From Streptomyces sp. NBC_01689 (lineage in GTDB: Bacteria > Actinomycetota > Actinomycetes > Streptomycetales > Streptomycetaceae): a stretch of 64,000 nucleotides of DNA. Shown one piece after another: positions 8,386-16,134 of this stretch. Under the pieces are notes generated by a model, which was given only the letters and a program-made list of their open reading frames with translations, ran no database searches and was not told where the DNA came from. Numbering within the stretch: the first letter of the stretch is position 1; each line of letters opens with the position of its first letter. The position numbers and the translations under genes were made by a program. The DNA lies in NCBI RefSeq assembly GCF_036250675.1, contig NZ_CP109592.1, forward strand, positions 7,502,001 to 7,566,000, read 5' to 3'.

Positions 8386-9852
8386 CTACGCGGAGCCCGC
8401 GTCCGTCGGCGGGTACGTGGGCCGGGCCGGGAGCGATGCCGTCAGGACCGGCAGGGGCGGCAGCTTCGCCGTGTGCAGCCACGCGGCGAAGAGGTCGTCC
8501 AGCGGCTCCACCGCGTACCGCGCGGCGTGCGCGAGGAACGCCGACGTGCTGACGGCGCCCCCGCGGTGCAGCGCGGCCCACCCGCGCAGCATGCGGAAGA
8601 AGGCCGCGTCGCCCAGCGCGCACCGCACGGCGTGCAGCGTGAGCCCGCCGCGCTCGTACAGCCGGTCGTCGAACATCAGCTTGCGCCCCGGGTCGGACAG
8701 CACCAGGTCCTGCGGCCGCCCGGACAGCTTCCGGTGCGCCACGGCGGCGAGCTGCTGCGTCGTACGGCCGCCCGACCGCTCCGACCACAGCCACTCCGCG
8801 TACTTCGCGAACCCCTCGTTCAGCCAGATGTGCCGCCAGTCCGCGATGGAGACACTGTTGCCGAACCACTGGTGCGCCAGCTCGTGCGCGACCAGCCGCT
8901 CCGAACCCCGTGCCCCGTCCACATGGTTGGCGCCGAACAGCGACAGCCCCTGCGCCTCGACCGGGACGTCGAGCTCCTCCTCGGTCACCACCACGGCGTA
9001 CTCACCGAACGGATAGGGCCCGAAGAGCTCCTCGAACAGCTCCATCATCGCCGGCTGCCGCGCGAAGTCCCGGGAGAACGCGGGGAGCAGGTCCGCGGGC
9101 AGGTACCCGGACTGCGGCACACCCCCGAGCCCCGGGTCGCCCAGCAGCACCGTCTGGTACTTCCCGATCGACAGCCCGACCAGGTAACTCGACGTCGGCG
9201 CCGCCTGCTCGTACACCCAGGTGGTCGTCGACGCCTTCGTCGTGCGGGTCAGCAGCCTGCCGCCCGCCACCACCACGTACGCCGACGGCGTCGTGACCGA
9301 GATCTGGTACGAGGCCTTGTCGGCCGGGCGGTCGTTGCACGGATACCAGGACGGCGCTCCCACCGGCTGGCTGGCCACCAGGGCCCCGTCCTCCAGCTCC
9401 TCCCAGCCGAGCCCGCCCCAGGGGCTGTTCACCGGCTTGGGGTTGCCCGCCCAGTGCACCTCCACGGTGAAGGCGGCCCCGGCCCGGATCGGCTTGGCGG
9501 GGCGGACCCGCAGCTTGCCGCCCCGGTGGGTGTAGTGCGGCGCCTTGCCGTCGACCCGGATCCGGCCGATCCGGAAGTCGGCCAGGTTCAGCTGGAACTC
9601 CGCGAGCGCCGCCCGGCCCGCTATCGCGTTGATCCGCGCGGTGCCGGAGAGCCGGTTCGGGCCGGGACGGTAGTCCAGCGCGAGCTCGTACCGATGCACC
9701 CGGTAGCGGGGATCACCGTTGGCCGGGAAGTACGGGTCCGATCCCACTGTCTGCTGAACGGTCACTGCTGCGTCTGCTCCCTGCGCTGTGCTCGTACGAC
9801 GTGCCGGTGCACCGTCCCCGGACGCCGTACGGGCCGCGCCTAGGAACGCCAT
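8386..9852 (-). CDS. M1-family zinc metallopeptidase (aminopeptidase-like)
   Basis: 488 aa. The zinc site HELAHQWFGN is near residue 322 and the third ligand Glu is in LNEGFAKYAEW about 18 residues on. The usual GAMEN exopeptidase motif is not present; the equivalent stretch reads VEAQGLSLF. The protein ends soon after the catalytic domain, so it lacks the long C-terminal helical domain of PepN. The start ATG at 9852 lies 13 nt inside the end of the Pls-like synthetase gene, so the two are translationally coupled. In S. albulus, zinc aminopeptidases degrade epsilon-poly-lysine. A product-trimming or self-protection role here is therefore attractive but inferred. Confidence 0.85.
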   Translation of the reverse strand: MAFLGAARTASGDGAPARRTSTAQGADAAVTVQQTVGSDPYFPANGDPRYRVHRYELALDYRPGPNRLSGTARINAIAGRAALAEFQLNLADFRIGRIRVDGKAPHYTHRGGKLRVRPAKPIRAGAAFTVEVHWAGNPKPVNSPWGGLGWEELEDGALVASQPVGAPSWYPCNDRPADKASYQISVTTPSAYVVVAGGRLLTRTTKASTTTWVYEQAAPTSSYLVGLSIGKYQTVLLGDPGLGGVPQSGYLPADLLPAFSRDFARQPAMMELFEELFGPYPFGEYAVVVTEEELDVPVEAQGLSLFGANHVDGARGSERLVAHELAHQWFGNSVSIADWRHIWLNEGFAKYAEWLWSERSGGRTTQQLAAVAHRKLSGRPQDLVLSDPGRKLMFDDRLYERGGLTLHAVRCALGDAAFFRMLRGWAALHRGGAVSTSAFLAHAARYAVEPLDDLFAAWLHTAKLPPLPVLTASLPARPTYPPTDAGSA

Positions 9853-12800
9853 GCCTCGATCGGGTTGCCCAGCCAGCGGGTGTCGTCGGGAACGGATTCC
9901 GCCGCCATGACGAGCGACGCGGGTCCCATTGTGCTGCGCGCCCCGACTGTGCTGCCGGGAAGGACGATTCCGCCCGGGCCCAGGGTGGCGCCCTCACGGA
10001 GGACCACATTATCCGTCCGCAAGATCCGGTCGTGGAAGAGGTGGGTCTGCAGCACACAGCCGCGGTTGACCGTGGCGGCGTCCCCCAGGGTGACCAGATC
10101 CGTCTCGGGCAGCCAGTAGCTCTCGATCCAGGTGCCCTTGCCGATCCGGGCGCCCAGGGCGCGCAGCCACGCCGTCATCAGCGGCGTACCGGGTACGGAA
10201 CCCGCCAGCCATGGCACGGCCACCACCTCGACGAACGTGTCGGCCAGCTCGTTGCGCCACACGAACCCGCTCCACAGCGGGTGCTCGCCCGCCCGGTGCC
10301 GGCCCACCAGCAGCCACTTCGCGACGATGGACAGCACCGCGGCGGCGACCCCCGCCGCGAGCAGCACCACTCCGCACAGTGCCCAGGCCCAGGCGCCCAG
10401 CGCGCAGAGCGCGGCGCCGGTGAGCAGGGCGAGCGCGGCCGAGCAGAAGACCGGCACGATCCGGCACAGTTCCACCAGACCGCGCGCCCACAGCAGCCGC
10501 GCGGGCGGCTCGTAGGTGCGGCTCTGGTCACCGTCCTGCGTGGCACGCGGCAGCTTCACCGGCGGCAGCCCCAGGTAGGAGCTGCCCTTCTTGGCCTTCT
10601 TGGGCGTCGCGGAGAGCACGCCGACCAGACCGCCGTCGGGCACGCTGCGGCCGGGCGCGGTCATCCCGGAGTTGCCGAGGAACGCGCGGCGCCCGATCTC
10701 GGCCCGCCCGATGCGCATCCAGCCGCCGCCGAGCTCGTACGGCGCGGTGAGGGTGTCGTCCGCGAGGAAGGCGCCCTCACCGACGGTGGTCAGGCTCGGC
10801 AGGGCGAGCACGGTGGAGACCTCGGCGCCCCGGCCGATCCTCATCCCGAGCAGCCGCAGCCACACCGGGGTGATCAGCCCGGCGTACAGCGGGAACAGCG
10901 TCTCCCGGGACCGGTCCATCAACTGCGTGACCGTCCAGGACTGCCAGCCGATCCTGCTGTGCGTCGGGTACGTGCCCTCGCGCAGCCCGAGGCTGAGCAG
11001 CCGCACGCCGACCAGGATCAGCAGCGCGTAGGTGAGCCCGAAGGCGAGCGTGGCCGGCACCAGCGCCACCGCGGCGCCCCGCAGGGCCTCGGCCAGGCCC
11101 GCGTCCGGCGTGACGAACCGGCTCGCCACGAGGAGCGCGGCCAGTCCGCCGAGAAAGGGCAGCGCGGTCAGCGCGAAGCCCGTCGCGCCGTACATGGCGC
11201 GCCAGTACGTGCCCCGGCGCGGGCGCTCCTTGGGCCAGGCGCGCTTGGCCTTGCCGAGTTTGACGGCGGGCGCTCCGGCCCAGCGCTGCCCGGTGGGGAT
11301 CTGCCCGGCGACGGCCGAGCCGGGCGCGACCTCGGCCCGCTTGCCGACCCGGGCACCCGGGAAGAGCATGCTGCGCGTGCCGACGACGGCGTGCGCGCCC
11401 ACCTTCACCGGGCCGATCTCCAGACGGTCACCGTCCAGCCAGTACCCCGACAGGTCCACCTCGGACTCGACGGCGGCGCCCCGGCCCAGCTTGAGCAGGC
11501 CGGTCACGGGCGGCAGCGAGTGCAGGTCCACATCCGTGCCGATCTTGGCACCCAGGGCGCGGGCGTACCGCTCCAGCCAGGAACCGGTCAGCGCGGTCGC
11601 TCCGCTGAACTCGGCCAGCCGCTCGGCCGTCCACAGCCGCAGGTGCACGCTGCCGCCCCGGGGATGACGTCCGGCCTTGACACCGCGCATCAGCAGCCGG
11701 GCCCCGCCCGCCGCGATCGCGAGCCGTCCGGGCGGGCTGAAGAGGACGAGCGCCCCGGCGCCGACGAGCCACCACGAGGTGTCCGGCGCCCAGGGGTAGG
11801 GGCCGAACCAGTGCAGCACGTTCCCGAGCGCGGCCAGCGCCACGGTCCAGCGCAGCCCGAGCAGGGTGAAGAGCGGGACGAGCACGAGCAGTTGGACGAT
11901 CTTGGCGCGCGGCGGAACGGGCGCGACGACGCGTTCGGCGGCGTCGTCCTGCGCGGACTTCTCCAGATGCCGGGCCAGCTTGCGCAGCACGGGCTGCTGG
12001 TAGATGTCGAGCACCGCGGCGCTGGGGTGGCGGGCGCGCAGCCGGGTGGTGAGCTGCGCGGCGGCGAGGCTGTTGCCGCCGATGGCGAAGAAGTCGTCGG
12101 AGGCGCTGTTCACGGGGATGCCGAGGACCTCGCTCCACTGCTCGGCGAGCCAGGCCTCGGTGCCGTAGAGCTGCTCCTTCGCCCCGCCGGTCTCCAGGCT
12201 CTCCAGCGGCCAGGGCAGCGCGGCCCGGTCGACCTTGCCGGAGGTCCGGGTCGGCAGGTCCCCGACGGGGGCGAGCAGCGGGACGAGGGCGGCCGGCAGC
12301 GCGGCACGCAGCTTCTCGACGGCGCTCGCGTGGTCCCAGCCGTCCTGGGTGACGACATAGCCGACGAGGAGCTGGTTCCCGCCGCGCGCGGTGCGGACCG
12401 CGGCCGCGGCCCCGGCGACGCCGGGCAGCGCCTGCAGGGCCGCGTCCACCTCACCGAGCTCGATCCGGCGGCCGCCCAGCTTGATCTGCTCGTCGGCGCG
12501 CCCGAGGAAGACCAGCCCCTCGGGCTCGGCCTTGACCAGGTCACCGCTCCGGTAGGCGCGCTGCCAGCCGAGCGACTCCAGCGGCGCGTACTTCTCCGCG
12601 TCCTTCTCGGCGTCGAGATAGCGGGCGAGACCGACCCCGCCGATCACCAGCTGGCCGCTGTCGCCCATGGCGACCGGTTCGCCGGCCTCGTCGACGACGG
12701 CGAGCTCCCAGCCGTTGAGGGGCAGGCCGATACGGATGGGCTCCTCGCCGGTCATCAGGGAGGCGCAGGCGACGACGGTGGCCTCGGTGGGGCCGTAGGT

Positions 12801-13715
12801 GTTCCACACCTCGCGGCCCTCGGTCACCAGCCGCTGCACCAGCTCGGGCGGACAGGCCTCGCCGCCGAAGATCAGCAGCCGGACCTCGTTGAGGGTCTCC
12901 GGCTCCCAGAGAGCGGCCAGGGTGGGCACGGTGGAGACCACGGTGATCTCCTGCTCGACCAGCCAGGGTCCCAGGTCGGCGCCGCTGCGGACCTGGGAGC
13001 GCGGCACCGGCACCAGGCAGGCGCCGTACCGCCAGGCCAGCCACATCTCCTCGCAGGAGGCGTCGAAGGCGACGGAGAGGCCGGCCATGACCCGGTCGCC
13101 GGGCCCGATGGGGTCATCGGTGAGGAAGAGGTCCGCCTCGGCGTCGACGAAGGCGGCGGCGCTGCGGTGGGTGACCGCGACGCCCTTGGGCCTGCCGGTG
13201 GAGCCGGAGGTGAAGATGATCCACGCGTCATGGTCCACTCCTGGCCGGGCGGCGGGAACCTCGGAGACGCCGTTGGCGGTCAGCCGGTGGCCGGCGCCCA
13301 CGACGGCCCGCACCCCGGCCTCCCCGAAGACCAGCTCGGCCCGCTCGTCGGGGTCCTCGGCGTCCACCGGCACATAGGCCGCGCCGGCCGCCAGCACGGC
13401 GAGGACGGCGACGTACAGATCGTTGGTGCCCGACGGGACGCGGACGCCGACGCGGTCGCCGAGACCCACCCCGGCGTCGCTCAGCCGGGTGCGCAGGGAC
13501 TCGACCTCGACCGACAGGGCACGGTAGGTGAGGCTGCGGTGCCCGTCGTCCAGGGCGGGCTCGTCGGGGTGGGCGCGGACGGACGCGTCGAGGATGTCGA
13601 CCAGGGTGCGGGGAGAGGCGGCGGCGGAGGCGGAGAAGCGCGCCGGGTCGCCGAACTCCGCGCGCACCTCCTCGTCGAACAGTGCGAAAGCGGGGCCTTG
13701 CTCGAGGGCTGCCAT
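9840..13715 (-). CDS. Pls/PosA-like single-module NRPS with membrane-embedded tandem acyltransferase-like domains
   Basis: 1291 aa from the ATG at 13715, which has GAGGA 5 nt upstream; a longer in-frame start at 13886 lacks this. Adenylation domain about 30-510: FTSGSTGRPKG near 168, TYGPTEAT near 306, TSGKVDR near 492. Thiolation domain with GGNS, Ser near 549. The C-terminal half alternates transmembrane helices with three soluble segments rich in hexapeptide (left-handed beta-helix) repeats, starting near 710, 965 and 1210. This is the layout of epsilon-poly-L-lysine synthetase, which makes isopeptide homopolymers. Aligning core motifs A4-A5 by eye gives the specificity residues D-A-E-S-I-G-T-V-V-K, close to the bacitracin lysine code. 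The product is not proven. Confidence 0.85.
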   Translation of the reverse strand: MAALEQGPAFALFDEEVRAEFGDPARFSASAAASPRTLVDILDASVRAHPDEPALDDGHRSLTYRALSVEVESLRTRLSDAGVGLGDRVGVRVPSGTNDLYVAVLAVLAAGAAYVPVDAEDPDERAELVFGEAGVRAVVGAGHRLTANGVSEVPAARPGVDHDAWIIFTSGSTGRPKGVAVTHRSAAAFVDAEADLFLTDDPIGPGDRVMAGLSVAFDASCEEMWLAWRYGACLVPVPRSQVRSGADLGPWLVEQEITVVSTVPTLAALWEPETLNEVRLLIFGGEACPPELVQRLVTEGREVWNTYGPTEATVVACASLMTGEEPIRIGLPLNGWELAVVDEAGEPVAMGDSGQLVIGGVGLARYLDAEKDAEKYAPLESLGWQRAYRSGDLVKAEPEGLVFLGRADEQIKLGGRRIELGEVDAALQALPGVAGAAAAVRTARGGNQLLVGYVVTQDGWDHASAVEKLRAALPAALVPLLAPVGDLPTRTSGKVDRAALPWPLESLETGGAKEQLYGTEAWLAEQWSEVLGIPVNSASDDFFAIGGNSLAAAQLTTRLRARHPSAAVLDIYQQPVLRKLARHLEKSAQDDAAERVVAPVPPRAKIVQLLVLVPLFTLLGLRWTVALAALGNVLHWFGPYPWAPDTSWWLVGAGALVLFSPPGRLAIAAGGARLLMRGVKAGRHPRGGSVHLRLWTAERLAEFSGATALTGSWLERYARALGAKIGTDVDLHSLPPVTGLLKLGRGAAVESEVDLSGYWLDGDRLEIGPVKVGAHAVVGTRSMLFPGARVGKRAEVAPGSAVAGQIPTGQRWAGAPAVKLGKAKRAWPKERPRRGTYWRAMYGATGFALTALPFLGGLAALLVASRFVTPDAGLAEALRGAAVALVPATLAFGLTYALLILVGVRLLSLGLREGTYPTHSRIGWQSWTVTQLMDRSRETLFPLYAGLITPVWLRLLGMRIGRGAEVSTVLALPSLTTVGEGAFLADDTLTAPYELGGGWMRIGRAEIGRRAFLGNSGMTAPGRSVPDGGLVGVLSATPKKAKKGSSYLGLPPVKLPRATQDGDQSRTYEPPARLLWARGLVELCRIVPVFCSAALALLTGAALCALGAWAWALCGVVLLAAGVAAAVLSIVAKWLLVGRHRAGEHPLWSGFVWRNELADTFVEVVAVPWLAGSVPGTPLMTAWLRALGARIGKGTWIESYWLPETDLVTLGDAATVNRGCVLQTHLFHDRILRTDNVVLREGATLGPGGIVLPGSTVGARSTMGPASLVMAAESVPDDTRWLGNPIEAWRS

Positions 13716-14020
13716 CAGGTCCTCACGAGTTGTTCCCGGAGTGTCCGGGGAGCTGGGGGGCCCGCAGGTATGCCTGGGGATATTCCGGTCCAGCACCAAA
13801 CAAGCGTGGAATTTTAGTACGACGCTAGCCCCGTGCCTGGTCATCAGCCATGTGAGGGGGCCGCGCGAGGCATCGGAACCGATCATTCCGCTGTGTGGGG
13901 GAGGCGCTGACGTGGGGGTATGTCAGGCTGACGAGATCTGCCCCACATCCGTCCGTGACACCGTGGACACAATGAGCGAGGGCCGCGACCTGACGGTCGC
14001 GGCCCTCGCTCATCACTGTG
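13716..14020. promoter_or_regulatory. Upstream region of the Pls-like gene; no gene seen
   Basis: Locally AT-rich around 13795-13825. On the minus strand TAAAAT (about 13812-13817) resembles a -10 element of the synthetase promoter, about 100 nt before its ATG. No convincing -35 was found. The rest of the interval holds the tRNA terminator described separately. Reading frames across it look like shadows. Confidence 0.35.
13972..14013 (-). terminator. Terminator of tRNA-Leu
   Basis: A perfect 19-bp stem (13972-13990 with 13995-14013) closed by a 4-nt loop TGAC. It begins 8 nt after the 3' end of the tRNA gene on the minus strand. Confidence 0.85.
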
Positions 14021-14105
14021 TGTCCGAGGGGGGACTTGAACCCCCACGCCCGATAAAGGGCACTAGCACCTCAAGCTAGCGCGTCTGCCATTCCGCCACC
14101 CGGAC
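14021..14105 (-). tRNA. tRNA-Leu (anticodon GAG)
   Basis: 85 nt read on the minus strand. The acceptor arm GTCCGGG pairs with CTCGGAC (one G-T), with discriminator A. The D-loop region GGCGGAATGGCAGACGCG is a class II leucine type. The anticodon stem CTAGC/GCTAG encloses loop TTGAGGT, giving anticodon GAG (reads CUC/CUU). A long variable arm (GCCCTTTATCGGGC) and T-arm GGGGGTTCAAGTCCCCC follow. CCA is not encoded. Confidence 0.96.
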
Positions 14106-14292
14106 AAGGTGTCTGTCGCGCGGGTTTCCCTCGCGGCGACAGAGGAAACATTACCAGGCTTTCGAGGGCCTCCGATCACGCCCCGTCGCCGCGTGAACGG
14201 CGCGTGACGGGCCGGGTCCGGCCTTGGGTCGGGCGGGGGGTGGGGGAGAGGATGAGGGAGGACCACCAGCGGTGACAGTGGGAGGAAACAGC

Positions 14293-15618
14293 GTGAGCGA
14301 GTCGAACACGACCAGGGGCGTCTCCGGCGAGGACGAGGTCGTGGACCTCTGTCGCGAGCTGATCCGGATCGACACCAGCAACTACGGCGACCACTCCGGG
14401 CCGGGTGAGCGCAAGGCGGCGGAGTACGTTGCCGAGAAGCTCGCGGAGGTCGGGCTCGAACCGCAGATCTTCGAGTCCCACCAGGGCCGTGCCTCGACGG
14501 TCGCCCGCATCGAGGGCGAGGACCCCTCGCGCCCCGCGCTGCTCATCCACGGGCACACGGACGTCGTTCCGGCCAACGCGGCGGACTGGACCCACCACCC
14601 CTTCTCCGGGGAGATCGCGGACGGCATGGTCTGGGGCCGCGGCGCGGTCGACATGAAGGACATGGACGCGATGACCCTCGCGGTCGTACGGGACCGGCTG
14701 CGCACCGGCCGCAAACCCCCCCGCGACATCGTGCTCGCGTTCCTGGCGGACGAGGAGGCCGGCGGCACCTGGGGCGCCCGGCACCTGGTCGACAAGCACC
14801 CGGACCTCTTCGAGGGGGTCACGGAGGCGATCGGCGAGGTCGGCGGGTTCTCCTTCACGGTCAACGAGAAGCTGCGGCTGTATCTCGTCGAGACCGCGCA
14901 GAAGGGCATGCACTGGATGAAACTGACCGTGGACGGCACCGCCGGGCACGGTTCGATGATCCACCGGGACAACGCCATCACCGAGCTGTCCGAGGCCGTC
15001 GGCAGGCTGGGCCGGCACAAGTTCCCGGTGCGGGTGACCAAGACCCTGCGGCACTTCCTGGACGAGCTCGGCGACGCGCTCGGCACCGAGCTCGACCCGG
15101 AGAACATGGACGAGACGCTGGCCAGGCTCGGCGGCATCGCCAAGCTCATCGGCGCCTCCCTGCAGAACACCGCCAACCCGACCCAGCTGGGAGCCGGTTA
15201 CAAGGTCAACGTGATCCCGGGGCAGGCGACCGCCCATGTCGACGGGCGCTATCTGCCGGGCCACGAGGAGGAGTTCCTCGCGGATCTGGACCGGATCCTC
15301 GGCCCGCGGGTCCGGCGCGAGGACGTGCACGCCGACAAGGCACTGGAGACCACCTTCGACGGGGCACTGGTCGACGCCATGCAGACCGCGCTGTCGGCCG
15401 AGGACCCGATCGCCCGCGCCGTCCCGTACATGCTCTCCGCCGGCACGGACGCGAAGTCCTTCGCCGACCTCGGGATCCGCTGCTTCGGCTTCGCCCCGCT
15501 GAAGCTGCCGCCCGAGCTGGACTTCGCGGGCATGTTCCACGGGGTCGACGAGCGGGTGCCGGTGGACGCGCTGCAGTTCGGTGTCCGCGTGCTCGACCGG
15601 TTCATCGAGGCGTCCTGA
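14293..15618 (+). CDS. M20/M25/M40-family metallopeptidase or deacylase
   Basis: 441 aa from GTG 14293, preceded by GGAGGAAA 5 nt upstream. Metal-binding M20 motifs are intact: HGHTDVVP (about 93-100), GRGAVDMKDM with the bridging Asp, the catalytic DEEAGG (about 155-160), and a final metal His in MFHGVDERVP near the C-terminus. A dimerisation insert sits about 205-320. These cytosolic dizinc enzymes hydrolyse dipeptides or N-acyl amino acids; the specific substrate is unknown. It stands alone between the tRNA and the chaplins. Confidence 0.85.
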   Translation: MSESNTTRGVSGEDEVVDLCRELIRIDTSNYGDHSGPGERKAAEYVAEKLAEVGLEPQIFESHQGRASTVARIEGEDPSRPALLIHGHTDVVPANAADWTHHPFSGEIADGMVWGRGAVDMKDMDAMTLAVVRDRLRTGRKPPRDIVLAFLADEEAGGTWGARHLVDKHPDLFEGVTEAIGEVGGFSFTVNEKLRLYLVETAQKGMHWMKLTVDGTAGHGSMIHRDNAITELSEAVGRLGRHKFPVRVTKTLRHFLDELGDALGTELDPENMDETLARLGGIAKLIGASLQNTANPTQLGAGYKVNVIPGQATAHVDGRYLPGHEEEFLADLDRILGPRVRREDVHADKALETTFDGALVDAMQTALSAEDPIARAVPYMLSAGTDAKSFADLGIRCFGFAPLKLPPELDFAGMFHGVDERVPVDALQFGVRVLDRFIEAS

Positions 15619-15686
15619 CGTGTTGACGCCCGCAATCGACCGTGCGTACGGAGGTCGCCCGGCACGAGTGAATCCGACCATAAGCT

Positions 15687-15714
15687 CGTAGCTCCATTAC
15701 TCCTTCCTCGTTAC
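15687..15714 (+). promoter_or_regulatory. BldN-type (ECF sigma) promoter of chpH
   Basis: CGTAGC (15687-15692), exactly 16 nt, then CGTTAC (15709-15714). This fits the published BldN consensus CGTAAC-N16-CGTTGA at most positions. The start of transcription would be near 15721, about 42 nt before the chpH ATG. BldN control of chaplin genes is established in Streptomyces; the assignment here is by eye. Confidence 0.7.
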
Positions 15715-15720
15715 AGGTGA

Positions 15721-15743
15721 TGCGATCCGAAGCTGGGATCGCA
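15721..15743 (+). promoter_or_regulatory. 5' UTR stem-loop of chpH
   Basis: TGCGATCC (15721-15728) pairs perfectly with GGATCGCA (15736-15743) around a 7-nt loop. It lies at the predicted extreme 5' end of the mRNA, 9 nt before the Shine-Dalgarno AAGGAGGA. It may stabilise the abundant chaplin transcript. Confidence 0.6.
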
Positions 15744-15762
15744 TTGCCAACAAGGAGGAATA

Positions 15763-15996
15763 ATGATCAAGAAGGTCGTCGCCGCTGCGGCTGCCACTGG
15801 TGGTCTGGTTCTCGCGGGTGCGGGCCTGGCTGTCGCCGACTCGGGTGCTCAGGGTGCCGCCGTGCACTCCCCGGGCGTCGTTTCCGGCAATGTCATCCAG
15901 GTGCCCGTTCACGTCCCGGTGAACGTCTGCGGCAACACGGTCTCCGTGATCGGGCTGCTGAACCCCGCCTTCGGCAACACCTGCATCAACCACTGA
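15763..15996 (+). CDS. chpH: Short chaplin ChpH
   Basis: 77 aa. A Sec signal peptide (about 1-26, cleaved after AVA) is followed by a single chaplin domain of about 51 residues. That domain holds SPGVVSGNVIQVPVHVPVN, the paired cysteines in VCGNT and NTCINH, and the hydrophobic core VSVIGLLNPAFGN. Secreted chaplins assemble into amyloid fibrils that lower surface tension and coat aerial hyphae and spores. ATG 15763 has a strong AAGGAGGA 6-7 nt upstream. It is followed by the long chaplin chpC and preceded by a BldN-like promoter. Confidence 0.95.
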   Translation: MIKKVVAAAAATGGLVLAGAGLAVADSGAQGAAVHSPGVVSGNVIQVPVHVPVNVCGNTVSVIGLLNPAFGNTCINH

Positions 15997-16134
15997 CGTT
16001 GTGCCCCACCCCCTGAGGCCGGCTCCAGACGAGCCCGGCTCCACGAGGGGCCGACCGGCTTCCGCGCACGCGCCGGTGAGGTGCGCGCGCTTTCCGGATC
16101 GTCCAAGCCGATGGCTAAGGCAGGGAATACAGCT

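Noticed and set aside
9801..13817. A 1338-codon plus-strand open frame opposite the Pls-like gene
   Set aside because: It is the antisense shadow of the synthetase, caused by third-position GC bias. Its translation is low-complexity Gly/Arg/Ala/Gln with no domain.
13528..14079. A plus-strand ORF running into the tRNA-Leu gene
   Set aside because: It reads antisense through the synthetase start and then through the tRNA terminator and tRNA, so it cannot be a real gene.
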